Positions 35,410 to 43,449 of a stretch of DNA of 64,000 nt are shown here, piece after piece. Both the position numbers and the translations under genes were made by a program. Positions within the stretch are counted from its first letter, which is position 1, and every line of letters begins with the position of its first letter. The stretch spans positions 682,001 to 746,000 of the forward strand of contig CAVUDO010000006.1 in NCBI GenBank assembly GCA_963740255.1. Direction: 5' to 3'. Source of the stretch: CAVUDO01 sp963740255 (GTDB taxonomy: Bacteria; Actinomycetota; Actinomycetes; Mycobacteriales; Cryptosporangiaceae). The notes under the pieces are model-generated. The model had not been told where the DNA came from. It saw only the letters and a list, made by a program, of their open reading frames with translations, and made no database searches.

Positions 35410-36534
35410 TCAGCGGGGCGTGGAACCCTGCAGCGCGGAGACCACGTGGTCGATGCACGCCGTGAGCTTGGCGACGTCGGCCGGGTCGACGGTCGGGTAC
35501 GTCGCGATCCGGAGCTGGTTGCGGCCGAGCTTGCGGTACGGCTCGGTGTCGAGGATGCCGTTCGCGCGCAGCGCCCTGGCCACCGCGGCGGCGTCGACGG
35601 AGGTGTCGAAGTCGATCGTGCCCACGACGTTCGAGCGCCTGGCCGGGTCCTTCACGTACGGGGTGGCGTACGGCGAGGCTTCGGCCCAGCCGTAGAGGGT
35701 CGCGGCCGACTCGGCCGAGCGGCCGGCCGCCCAGCGCAGGCCGCCCTGGGCGTTGAACCAGTCCACCTGCTCGGCTGCCAGGAAGATCGTGGCCAGGGCG
35801 GGCGTGTTGTAGGTCTGCTCCTTGAGCGAATTGTCCACGGCCGTGGACAGGTCGAGGAAGGCCGGGATGTAGCGGCCGGACCCGGAGATCTCGTCCACCC
35901 GGGACAGCGCGGCCGGCGACATCAGCGCGATCCACAGGCCGCCGTCCGAACCCAGGCACTTCTGCGGCGCGAAGTAGTACACGTCGCTCTCGGCCACGTC
36001 AACTGCCAGGCCGGCGGCGCCCGAGGTGGCGTCGTGCAGCATCAGGGCGTCGCCGGGCACCCGCCTGACGGCCACGGCCACGCCGGTGGAGGTCTCGTTG
36101 TGCGGGGTGGCGTAGACGTCCACGCCCTCCTCCGGGTCGAACTCCGGCGCGTCGCCGGGCGCCGACTCGATCACCGTCGGGTCGCCGAGGAAGGGCGCGA
36201 CCTTCGCGGCCTTGGCGAACTTCGACCCGAACTCCCCGAACGACAGGAACTGCGCCCGGTCGCGGATCAGGCCGAACACCGCGGACTCCCAGAACGCCGT
36301 GGTGCCGCCGTTGCCCAGCACCACCTGGTAGCCCTCCGGCAGGCTGAACAGGTCGGCCAGGCCGCGGCGCAGCCGCGCGACCTCGTTCCGCACGGTGGCC
36401 TGGCGGTGGGACGTGCCCAGGTAGCCGGTGGCCACCGCGGCCAGGGCCCGCACCGACTCGGGACGCACCTTCGACGGTCCGGAACCGAAGCGGCCGTCGG
36501 CCGGAAGCAGGTCGGCGGGGATCTGGACGGTCAC
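35410..36534 (-). CDS. serC: Phosphoserine aminotransferase
   Basis: A 374-residue PLP-dependent class V aminotransferase that makes phosphoserine from 3-phosphohydroxypyruvate. The PLP-binding Lys is in YYFAPQKCLGSDGG, and the substrate loop GSGPSKVRPESVRAL lies near the start. The actinobacterial form (no N-terminal extension, GYLGTSHRQ motif) is clear. A GTG opens the gene. It lies downstream of citrate synthase, from which a hairpin separates it. Confidence 0.95.
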   Translation of the reverse strand: MTVQIPADLLPADGRFGSGPSKVRPESVRALAAVATGYLGTSHRQATVRNEVARLRRGLADLFSLPEGYQVVLGNGGTTAFWESAVFGLIRDRAQFLSFGEFGSKFAKAAKVAPFLGDPTVIESAPGDAPEFDPEEGVDVYATPHNETSTGVAVAVRRVPGDALMLHDATSGAAGLAVDVAESDVYYFAPQKCLGSDGGLWIALMSPAALSRVDEISGSGRYIPAFLDLSTAVDNSLKEQTYNTPALATIFLAAEQVDWFNAQGGLRWAAGRSAESAATLYGWAEASPYATPYVKDPARRSNVVGTIDFDTSVDAAAVARALRANGILDTEPYRKLGRNQLRIATYPTVDPADVAKLTACIDHVVSALQGSTPR

Positions 36535-36600
36535 GGGTGGGCCACTCTCTCGTCGTCCGAGGCGCCGGCACAGCAGGGCGCCGGACGCCGCGCGCGGGCG

Positions 36601-36629
36601 TCCGGGCCTGATCCTGCCATCAGCCCGGA
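36601..36629 (-). terminator. Hairpin between citrate synthase and serC
   Basis: TCCGGGC(C)TGAT and ATCAGCCCGGA pair over 11 bases with one bulged C and a CCTGCC loop, 92 bases after the leftward citrate synthase stop. It may stop or weaken read-through into serC. Confidence 0.5.
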
Positions 36630-36720
36630 CGCCGGCCGGGCACCCTCGTGACCTGGGCCACGGTGACCTCGGCCACCGTGACGCTTGCCACGGGACTCTT
36701 CGCCGTTCTCGTCGCGGTGG

Positions 36721-37824
36721 TCAGCTGTGGGCGATCTCGTCCCAGCCCTCGACCTCCTCGGGCCGGCGGGGGCCGGGCCCCTGGTACACCGCACTGGGAC
36801 GGACGAGCTTGTCGAGCCGCTTCTGCTCCATGATGTGCGCCGACCAGCCGGCCGTGCGGGCACATGCGAAGGTCGAGGTGAACATGTGCGCCGGCACCTC
36901 GGCGAAGTCGAGCACCACGGCCGACCAGAACTCGACGTTGGTGGCCAGCACCCGGTCGGGCTTGCGGGCGTGCAGTTCGGCCAGGGCGGCCTTCTCCAGC
37001 GCCTCGGCCACCTCGAACCGGGCCGCACCCAGCTCCTTGGCCGCCTTGCGGAGCACCCGGGCGCGCGGATCCTCGGCCCGGTAGACCCGGTGCCCGAAGC
37101 CCATCAGCTTGTCGCCGCGGTCGAGCGCCTGGCTGACCCAGCGGTCGGCGTCGCCGGTCTTCTCCACCGCGTCGAGCATCTTCAGCACCCGGGACGGCGC
37201 GCCGCCGTGCAGCGGGCCGGACATCGAACCGATCGCCGAGGAGATGCACGCGGCGGCGTCCGCGCCGGTGCTGGCGCACACCCGGGCCGTGAACGTCGAG
37301 GCGTTCATCCCGTGCTCGGCAGCCGACATGAAGTAGGCGTCGACGGCCTTGACGTGCGTGGGTTCCGGCTCGCCCCGCCAGCGGATCATGAACCGTTCGA
37401 CGATCGTGTTGGCCTTGTCGATCTCCTTCTGCGGTACGGCGGGCAGGCCGATGCCACGGGCCGACTGGGCGACGAAGGACAGCGTGGTCACCGAGATCCG
37501 GGCCAGGTCTTCCCGCGCCTGCTCGTCGGAGACGTCGATCAGCTGGCCCAGACCCCAGTACGGGGCGAGCATCGCGACGGCCGACTGCACGTCCACCCGG
37601 ATGTCGCCGGAGTGCACCGGGATCGGGAACGGTTCGGCCGGCGGGAGGCCCGGGCCGAACTTCCCGTCGACGAGCAGCGCCCACACGTTGCCGAACGACA
37701 CATGGCCGACGAGGTCCTCGATGTCGACACCGCGGTAGCGCAGCGAGCCGCCTTCCTTGTCGGGTTCGGCGATGTCGGTCTCGAAGGCGACGACGCCTTC
37801 CAGGCCAGGCTTGAACTCGGACAT
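36721..37824 (-). CDS. Citrate synthase 2 family protein
   Basis: A 367-residue citrate synthase-fold enzyme that condenses acetyl-CoA with oxaloacetate (or a related 2-oxo acid). Active-site segments: the His in SGPLHGGAPSRVL, the second His in MGFGHRVYRAEDPR and the Asp in VEFWSAVVLDF. The protein is short, as in the type II-like citrate synthase 2 / 2-methylcitrate group, and the usual neighbour pdxH lies divergently. The ATG gives the family start (SEFKPGLEGVVAFETDIAEPD). The precise substrate is not decided by sequence. Confidence 0.93.
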   Translation of the reverse strand: MSEFKPGLEGVVAFETDIAEPDKEGGSLRYRGVDIEDLVGHVSFGNVWALLVDGKFGPGLPPAEPFPIPVHSGDIRVDVQSAVAMLAPYWGLGQLIDVSDEQAREDLARISVTTLSFVAQSARGIGLPAVPQKEIDKANTIVERFMIRWRGEPEPTHVKAVDAYFMSAAEHGMNASTFTARVCASTGADAAACISSAIGSMSGPLHGGAPSRVLKMLDAVEKTGDADRWVSQALDRGDKLMGFGHRVYRAEDPRARVLRKAAKELGAARFEVAEALEKAALAELHARKPDRVLATNVEFWSAVVLDFAEVPAHMFTSTFACARTAGWSAHIMEQKRLDKLVRPSAVYQGPGPRRPEEVEGWDEIAHS

Positions 37825-38108
37825 CCCTGTCAGCTCCCAGTGGTCCACGGTGGCGGTGCTCACCTGACGGCTCGACCGGCCGAGAACGCTGTGACGCCGC
37901 GGCGGCCTTGAACGATGGTTCGGGTTCTGTAGCTGCCTATCTTGCAACTCGTCGGTAGCTTTCGCGAGGTGCCCGGGGGGAACCTTTCCAGCAAAGACGT
38001 GACGCGGGTCACCGGGGTGCCTCGGCCGGCTGGCGCGCGGACGTAGGGTCGGCGGCGGGAACCTCGCCGGGGCCGGTCCCGGCCCCGGCGGCGGCGGGAG
38101 GAGGCCCC

Positions 38109-38798
38109 GTGAGCAGCAGGGACGGTGTCCCGGCGGCCGGCGGTGCGGCGGAGGCGGCCGGTCGGGTGGCCGCGGCGAGGGTGGACTACGGGCTGGGCGG
38201 GCTCTCCGAGGCCGATCTCGCCCCGCACTGGCTGCTCCAGTTCCGCCGCTGGTTCGACGACGCGGCCGCGGCCGGGCTGGTCGAGCCGAACGCGATGGTG
38301 CTCGCCACGGCGTCCGGCGACGGAGTCCCCGGCGTCCGGACCGTGCTGCTCAAGCGCGTGGACGACGGCGGCTTCACGTTCTTCACGCATTACACCTCCC
38401 GCAAGGGCACCGACCTCGCCGACAACCCGCGGGCCAGCCTGCTCTTCGGCTGGCATCCGATCCAGCGGCAGGTGATCGTGGGCGGGCCGGTCGCACCGAC
38501 CACCGCCGAGGAGTCCGACGCCTACTGGGCCGCGCGTCCGTGGGGGTCGCGGATCGGGGCGCTGGCCAGCGCGCAGTCACGCGTGATCGCCGACCGCCGC
38601 ACGCTGGAGGCCGAGGCGGCCCGGCTCGCGGCCCGGCATCCCGAAGGCGGGGACGTCCCCCGCCCGGCGACCTGGGGCGGGTTCCGGGTCGAACCGCGCA
38701 GCGTGGAGTTCTGGCAGGGGCGCCGGGACCGCCTGCACGACCGGCTCCGGTTCCGCCGCGACGGCCAGGCGTGGGTGGTGGAGCGGCTCGCACCATGA
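38109..38798 (+). CDS. pdxH: Pyridoxamine 5'-phosphate oxidase
   Basis: A 229-residue FMN enzyme that oxidises pyridoxamine or pyridoxine phosphate to PLP. Typical segments are NAMVLATASGDGVPGVRTVLLKRVDDGGFTFFTHY, PIQRQVIVGG and the C-terminal VEFWQGRRDRLHDRLRF. The GTG start is the first of the open frame. It is divergent from citrate synthase, with 284 bases between them. Confidence 0.96.
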   Translation: MSSRDGVPAAGGAAEAAGRVAAARVDYGLGGLSEADLAPHWLLQFRRWFDDAAAAGLVEPNAMVLATASGDGVPGVRTVLLKRVDDGGFTFFTHYTSRKGTDLADNPRASLLFGWHPIQRQVIVGGPVAPTTAEESDAYWAARPWGSRIGALASAQSRVIADRRTLEAEAARLAARHPEGGDVPRPATWGGFRVEPRSVEFWQGRRDRLHDRLRFRRDGQAWVVERLAP

Positions 38799-38930
38799 CA
38801 GCTCGCAGGCAGCTCGCGCCATGACGCGGGCGCACCACGGGCCAGGTGCGGCGGCGGGTGCGGTCCGGCGCCGGTCGGGCGTATCGCGGTGGACACCCGT
38901 CCGCCGCGCCGCTCCGACTTCCGGCGCCGG

Positions 38931-39546
38931 CTAGCTGACCGCCTCGGCGGCCACCCGGAGGTCGGCGAGAGCCCGGCGTACCCTCCTCGCGGGCGTCCGA
39001 CGGCATCCGCAGGATCGCCGACGGATGGGTGGTGATCAGCGCCTTCGCACCGGGCAGGTCGTCGAACGGGAGCAGGACGCCGCGGTCCTTCGTCACCCGG
39101 TAGGCCGAGCCGAGCAGCGCCTTCACCGCGGTGGCGCCGAGGCAGACGACGACCCGCGGCCGCACCAGCGCCAGTTCCGCGGCCAGCCACGGCGAACAGG
39201 CGCGGATGTGCTCGGGACCTGGCGTCTGGTGGATGCGGCGGGTGCCCCGCACCTCGAAGCGGAAGTGCTTCACCGCGTTGGTCACGTAGACCGCACCCCG
39301 GCCGAAGCCGGCCTCGGCCACCGCCTTCTGCAGCAGCGTGCCGGCCGGGCCGACGAACGGCAGGCCCCGCTGGTCCTCGACGTCACCGGGTTGCTCGCCC
39401 ACCAGCACCACGGAGGCGGCGGGGTCGCCGGTCCCGAAGACGGTCTGGGTGGCGTCCTCGTGCAGCGGGCAGGCGCCGCAGCCGGCGGCGGCCGCTTTGA
39501 GCGTCGCGAGGTCGGCACCGGCGGGTACCAGCGAACGTGCGTCCAT
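38931..39546 (-). pseudogene. udgX: UdgX-type uracil-DNA glycosylase, +1 frameshift near the end
   Basis: A family 4/5-like glycosylase of the UdgX group. It excises uracil and stays covalently bound. It has the GEQPGDVEDQRGLPFVGPAG site, four Cys for an iron-sulfur cluster (CGACP early) and the diagnostic loop GTRRIHQTP, where the His forms the covalent link. At 38981-38983 a CCC (GGG on the coding strand) breaks the frame at REEG. Deleting one G gives REEVRRALADLRVAAEAVS and a stop at 38931, making 204 residues, a normal length. In the unbroken frame the protein would run on as low-complexity sequence to 38383. Confidence 0.88.
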
Positions 39547-39613
39547 AGCCCGCTATCGTGCCCCGGTCGGTCGGTGCGCGTGTACCGGGGCCGCAGCGGA
39601 CGGGGAGGCACGG

Positions 39614-40531
39614 ATGGCGGCACGTTGGCGGAACCCGTCCGGCCACCAGTGGATCATCGCGGCCGGCTCGCACCAGGCGACGATCGTCGAGGTGGGCGGC
39701 GGCGTGCGGGAGTACACCTGTGGCGGCGAGCACATCCTGGACGGCTACCCCGTGGACGCGATGTGCCGGCGCGCGGCCGGGCAGGTGCTCTCGCCGTGGC
39801 CCAACCGGATCCGGGACGGCCGCTACGACTGGGACGGCGCGCAGCACCAGCTCCCGATCGAGGACGTCGCCCGGCATCACGCCCTGCACGGCCTGGTGCG
39901 CTGGGAGGTCTGGGACCGCGTCGACCACACGCCGGACTCGGTGACCACCGCACGCGCCATCCAGCCCCGGCCCGGCTACCCCTACGCCATCGCGATGTCC
40001 ACCCGCTGGAGCGTGAGCCCGGCCGGAGGGCTGCGGGCCGACCACGTCGCGACGAACATCGGCCCCACGGCGGCGCCGTTCGGCCTCGGCGCCCACCCGT
40101 ACGTGCTGCTCAGCGGCGCCGGGGACACGCTGCGGGTGCCCGCCGGCCGCCGCCTCACCGTCGACGACCGGCTCATTCCCACCGGGGAGGAGCCCGTGGA
40201 CGGGACCTCCTTCGACCTCCGCGACCCGCGGCCGGTGGGCGAGGCGGCCTGGGACACGACGTTCGGCGTCACCGAACGGGACGACGACGGCGTCGCGCGG
40301 ACGACCGTTCTCGACCCGGACGGCCGGGGGGCCGAGGTGTGGCAGGACGCCGGCTTCGGCTGGATCCAGCTCTACAACGGCGGCGCGACCGGGCGGGTCG
40401 GGCGGTCGGTGGGGATCGTGCCGATGACCTGCCCGCCCGACGCCTTCCGCTCCGGCACGGACGTGCTCACGCTCGAACCCGGCCAGCGGTGGCGGGGGAG
40501 CTGGGGTGTCCGGCCGGTCCGGCCCCGCTGA
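39614..40531 (+). CDS. Aldose 1-epimerase (mutarotase family)
   Basis: A 305-residue protein of the galactose mutarotase fold. It interconverts alpha and beta anomers of sugars. The family pieces are seen: LSPWPNRIRDGRYDWDG, the catalytic His in HHALHGLVRW and in FGLGAHPYVLLSG, and the acidic TTFGVTERD. GGGGAGG lies five bases before the ATG. It is divergent from udgX. The physiological sugar is unknown. Confidence 0.92.
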   Translation: MAARWRNPSGHQWIIAAGSHQATIVEVGGGVREYTCGGEHILDGYPVDAMCRRAAGQVLSPWPNRIRDGRYDWDGAQHQLPIEDVARHHALHGLVRWEVWDRVDHTPDSVTTARAIQPRPGYPYAIAMSTRWSVSPAGGLRADHVATNIGPTAAPFGLGAHPYVLLSGAGDTLRVPAGRRLTVDDRLIPTGEEPVDGTSFDLRDPRPVGEAAWDTTFGVTERDDDGVARTTVLDPDGRGAEVWQDAGFGWIQLYNGGATGRVGRSVGIVPMTCPPDAFRSGTDVLTLEPGQRWRGSWGVRPVRPR

Positions 40532-40632
40532 GGGGTTTCGACCCGGTCGCTGGTGCCCCGCGGCGCGGGGCCGTCGCGTCGGAGCGCGCGGCACTACGCT
40601 GACCGGACGGGCGAGGAGAGGAGCCTGACGCG

Positions 40633-40947
40633 GTGATCTTCCGAGGCGTCCGGGACGACCGGCCCTACCCCGACCACGGCTACTCGCTCCGGCAGTGGGC
40701 CGACATCCCGCCGCGTCCGGTGCGACTCGACCAGCTGGTCACCACCAAGCGTCATCTCGCGCTGGACAAGCTGTTGGCCGAGGACTCCACCTTCCACGGC
40801 GACCTGTTCCCGCACGTGGTGGAGTGCGAGGGCACGCTCTACCTGGAGGACGGCCTGCACCGCGCCCTGCGTGCGGCGTTGCAACAGCGCACCACCATGC
40901 ACGTCCGCGTGCTGCTGTTGCCGGCCGAGCCGGAGCCCACCGGCTAG
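40633..40947 (+). CDS. Small ParB/sulfiredoxin-like protein
   Basis: A 104-residue protein. The C-terminal half has LYLEDGLHRALRAALQQRTTMHVRVL, which matches the DG-x-HR-x2-A nucleotide-binding motif of the ParB/Srx fold. The N-terminal part, YSLRQWADIPPRPVRLDQLV, resembles the preceding strand and helix. No DNA-binding helix-turn-helix is present. Its GTG follows GGAGAGGAG. The stop overlaps the stop of the next gene on the other strand (CTAG). Conserved in actinobacteria; role unknown. Confidence 0.8.
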   Translation: MIFRGVRDDRPYPDHGYSLRQWADIPPRPVRLDQLVTTKRHLALDKLLAEDSTFHGDLFPHVVECEGTLYLEDGLHRALRAALQQRTTMHVRVLLLPAEPEPTG

Positions 40948-41276
40948 GAGCCAGGACGTTCGACCAGTCCCAGTGCCGACGAGCGGTCGGGCCTCCCCGG
41001 CCGGCCCCGGGCCAGGGTCTCTCTCCGGTCCGAGAACTCCGCCCGTGGTCCCGTGGGCATCCGGGCAGGGGTCAGCCCGTCGAGGAAGCCGCCGAGGTAC
41101 CGGACGGTCAGGCAGGGCCAGGTGGTGGCGCAGCACTGGCAGTGGGTGGGTTGCGGGTTCTCCGGCGCGGGAGCGTGTCGGTGCCAGAAGTCCACTCCGG
41201 CACGCCAGGCGATGCCCGCGAGGACCCCGGAGGGTGGTTCGGTCGGTGGCGCGCCGAGGTGGACGGTCAAGGCCAC
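40944..41276 (-). CDS. Small Cys-rich protein (110 residues)
   Basis: A 110-residue protein with a Pro-rich middle and the thiol cluster PTHCQCCATTWPCLTVRYLGGFLDG. The Cys-Cys-x4-Trp-Pro-Cys knuckle recurs in the 97-residue protein at 16605. The GTG start lies inside the 3' end of the upstream gene (10-base overlap), so translation is coupled. It is last in a leftward three-gene operon. Function unknown; metal binding inferred. Confidence 0.65.
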   Translation of the reverse strand: MALTVHLGAPPTEPPSGVLAGIAWRAGVDFWHRHAPAPENPQPTHCQCCATTWPCLTVRYLGGFLDGLTPARMPTGPRAEFSDRRETLARGRPGRPDRSSALGLVERPGS

Positions 41277-41749
41277 AGCTCGGGATGTTCGTCGTCAGCC
41301 CACAGCACGTGAAGCCGGGCGCCGGTGTCGGCGATGCGGCGTTCCCACTGCTCCCGGGCGGGCGTGAGCCAGGACAGGTGGCTGCGTGCGGGGATGAGCA
41401 CCCCGGCTCCGTCGTTGCGCCAGAGGGCGTTCATCAGGAGGCTGAAGCCGTCGCGTTGCGCCAGTAGCCCGGTGCAGGGCATGTCGATGTAGACCGCGAG
41501 CAGTTCCAGGGCGTGATCGCCGGCGTGCAGCGCGAGTTCGCCTTCGAGGATGACCAGCTTGGCCGGTTCGACGTCGGTGGAGCGCAGGTAGCCGAAGACC
41601 TGGGGCCGGGTCATGGGGACTCTCCGATGGGGTGGCTGGAGGGCCAGACCGGCGACGGCTTTGGGGAGCGGCATCGCCGGTCTGGCCAGTGCGGGGCGGT
41701 ACCCGTGCCGCTGGGTGGGGAGAGAGCCGTCGCCGGTGGGCGCGGTCAC
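41267..41749 (-). CDS. Resolvase-like N-terminal domain protein
   Basis: A 160-residue protein. From residue 46 it reads MTRPQVFGYLRSTDVEPAK, then a middle with AVYIDMPCTGLLAQRDGFSLLMNALW and VLIPARSHLSWL. This order resembles the serine resolvase catalytic domain, including the YLR-S-T start, but with one residue missing before the Ser and no DNA-binding domain, so recombinase activity is unlikely. The GTG at 41749 overlaps the upstream stop as GTGA; an internal ATG at 41614 is the alternative start. Function unknown. Confidence 0.65.
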   Translation of the reverse strand: MTAPTGDGSLPTQRHGYRPALARPAMPLPKAVAGLALQPPHRRVPMTRPQVFGYLRSTDVEPAKLVILEGELALHAGDHALELLAVYIDMPCTGLLAQRDGFSLLMNALWRNDGAGVLIPARSHLSWLTPAREQWERRIADTGARLHVLWADDEHPELWP

Positions 41750-41901
41750 GAGCGCACCGGCTGGTGCGTGTTGGTGTGGGCGCACCGCGAACACGACAGC
41801 GTCTTCCCGCACCGGGGGCACCACCGCAGCGCCCGCTGGAACGTCCACAGCCCGGCCAGCCAGCCGAGCAGCAACGCGGCGAGGGCGGTCGCATAGACCA
41901 T
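41746..41901 (-). CDS. Membrane peptide with C-terminal zinc ribbon
   Basis: A 51-residue protein. One transmembrane helix (YATALAALLLGWLAGLW) is followed by CPRCGKTLSCSRC, a four-Cys zinc ribbon. GGGAGG lies five bases before the ATG. It is first in a leftward operon whose genes overlap in sequence and is divergent from the XRE regulator. Short anchored zinc-ribbon peptides of this kind have no assigned function that I know. Confidence 0.75.
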   Translation of the reverse strand: MVYATALAALLLGWLAGLWTFQRALRWCPRCGKTLSCSRCAHTNTHQPVRS

Positions 41902-42176
41902 GACGGCCTCCCTGCTCGTGACCCCGGCGGCGACTTCCAGGGTCTGAACGGCCAACCAGCGACAAGGGGTACCGCCGAGGTCGGCCTGAGATCACAGAAA
42001 GCGGTATAGGCACCGCGCGCTGTGATGAGAGCCAATCATGATGAGATATCGTTCTGCAAGATCGCATTTCTGCGTTACGCTCTACGACATTACAAGTGGG
42101 TCATTCACAGCAAATCGTGTGGGAGAAGTCTTTCATTCTGGGTGTAGGATTCGCCTCACAGAGAAGGAGACAGGGC
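41902..42176. other. Divergent regulatory region, AT-rich
   Basis: 275 bases between the leftward small-gene operon and the XRE regulator. From about 42000 the sequence is clearly AT-richer than the window average, with TCATGA-type small palindromes near 42037-42046. It should hold both promoters and the XRE operator. AAGGAG at 42164-42169 is the XRE ribosome-binding site. Confidence 0.6.
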
Positions 42177-43064
42177 ATGTCCGAGGGGACGACGGGCTCG
42201 ACGGTGCCGCGCCGGCAGCTGGGCCGGTACCTGCGTGACCTGCGCAACCGCAGCCGGCTCACGGTGCGGGCGGCAGCGACCAAGCTGGAGTGGAGCGAGG
42301 CCAAGATCTGGCGCATCGAGACCGGCCAGACCTCGTTGCGCAGCCTCGACGTCGAGGCCATGTGCAAGGTCTACGGCGCACCCACCGACATGATCGACGG
42401 CCTGATGGGCCTGGCCAAGGAGACGAAGGCCAAAGGCTGGTGGCACTCCTACGGCGACGTCATCCCCGAAGGTTTCGACCTCTACATCGGTCTGGAGGAG
42501 GCGGCTTCCCATTTCTCCTGGTACGAATCCGAACTCGTGCCCGGCCTGCTGCAGACCGCCGACTATGCCCGCACCCTGATCCGCGCCGACAACCCCGGCG
42601 TCGACGAGGAGGAGATCGAGCGGCGCGTCCAGCTGCGCATCGCCCGCAAGGCGCTGCTGACCCGCGTCACCGACCCGCCGACACTCGACATCGTGCTCAA
42701 CGAGGCCATCCTGCGCCGGCCGGTCGGCGGCAAGGCGATCATGTCCGCACAGCTCGAGCACCTGGCGGAGACGGCCGAACTGCCCAACGTCAACCTGCGG
42801 TTCATGACGTTCGCCGCCGGATTGCACGGCGGTATCATGAGTGGGCCGTTCGTCATGCTGCGCTTCCCGCTCAACGGCGACGGCCGCGAAACCGAGCCGC
42901 CGACCGTCTACGTCGACGGCTTCACCGGCGACCTCTACCTCGACCGAGAACGCGAAATCCGGCGCTACAGCGACACCTTCGCGAACATCTGGGACTCGGC
43001 GCTTGACGAGCCCGCCTCCAAGAAGATCATCACGCGAGCAGCAAGGGAGTTCGACAGTGACTAG
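42177..43064 (+). CDS. XRE-family regulator with DUF5753 domain
   Basis: A 295-residue protein. Residues 10-70 or so form the XRE helix-turn-helix (LGRYLRDLRNRSRLTVRAAATKLEWSEAKIWRIETGQTS). The DUF5753 domain then follows (WYESELVPGLLQTADYARTLI, and later GFTGDLYLDREREIRRYSDTF). This is the WhiJ-like architecture of actinobacteria. AAGGAG lies seven bases before the ATG. The next gene, DUF397, overlaps its end by eight bases. It probably controls the divergent operon and itself. Confidence 0.93.
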   Translation: MSEGTTGSTVPRRQLGRYLRDLRNRSRLTVRAAATKLEWSEAKIWRIETGQTSLRSLDVEAMCKVYGAPTDMIDGLMGLAKETKAKGWWHSYGDVIPEGFDLYIGLEEAASHFSWYESELVPGLLQTADYARTLIRADNPGVDEEEIERRVQLRIARKALLTRVTDPPTLDIVLNEAILRRPVGGKAIMSAQLEHLAETAELPNVNLRFMTFAAGLHGGIMSGPFVMLRFPLNGDGRETEPPTVYVDGFTGDLYLDREREIRRYSDTFANIWDSALDEPASKKIITRAAREFDSD

Positions 43065-43320
43065 CAACGACCGACTTGACCCAACCACGCTGACGTGGCG
43101 CAAGAGCAGCCGCAGCAACGGTCAGTCCAACTGCGTCGAGATCGCCTGGCGCAAGAGCAGCCGCAGCAACGGCCAATCCAACTGCGTCGAGATCGCCGAC
43201 GCCCCGGACGGCGTGTTCGTCCGCGACTCCAAGAACCCCCACGAAGCGGTCCTGGCGTTCACTCCCAGCGAGTGGAGCGCCTTCGTCGGCGGCGTCAAGG
43301 ACGGCGAGTTCGACAACTGA
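43057..43320 (+). CDS. DUF397 protein with internal tandem duplication
   Basis: An 87-residue partner of the XRE regulator. The DUF397 domain has WRKSSRSNGQSNCVEIA, then VFVRDSKNPHEAVLAFTPSEWSAFVGGVKDGEFDN. The first 17 residues of the domain occur twice in a row, from a 51-bp tandem duplication; other family members have one copy. The GTG overlaps the regulator's stop by eight bases. In WhiJ-like pairs the small acidic partner modulates the DNA-binding protein. Confidence 0.9.
   Translation: MTSNDRLDPTTLTWRKSSRSNGQSNCVEIAWRKSSRSNGQSNCVEIADAPDGVFVRDSKNPHEAVLAFTPSEWSAFVGGVKDGEFDN
43096..43197. repeat. 51-bp tandem duplication inside DUF397
   Basis: Two adjacent 51-base copies (43096-43146 and 43147-43197) differ at two bases only, both silent (ggtcag/ggccaa). 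The encoded 17 residues are identical. Confidence 0.97.
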
Positions 43321-43449
43321 ACTCGCGCGGGCTCTCTGACGGACGGCACCCGCACCTGGCCGAAACCGGCCGCCGGCCGACCTGCGTCAACTGGCACCAG
43401 TAGCTCTCGTACCGCCCGGTGTTCCCTTGGCCGAGCGTCGGCCGGGTGC

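Noticed and set aside
36659..36680. CACGGTG/CACCGTG inverted repeat as a regulator site
   Set aside because: Part of a short imperfect direct repeat in the serC leader; too weak for a claim.
41267..41749. Serine recombinase / mobile element
   Set aside because: There is no DNA-binding domain, the motif is one residue short near the Ser, and no ends, target duplication or att-like repeats are seen.
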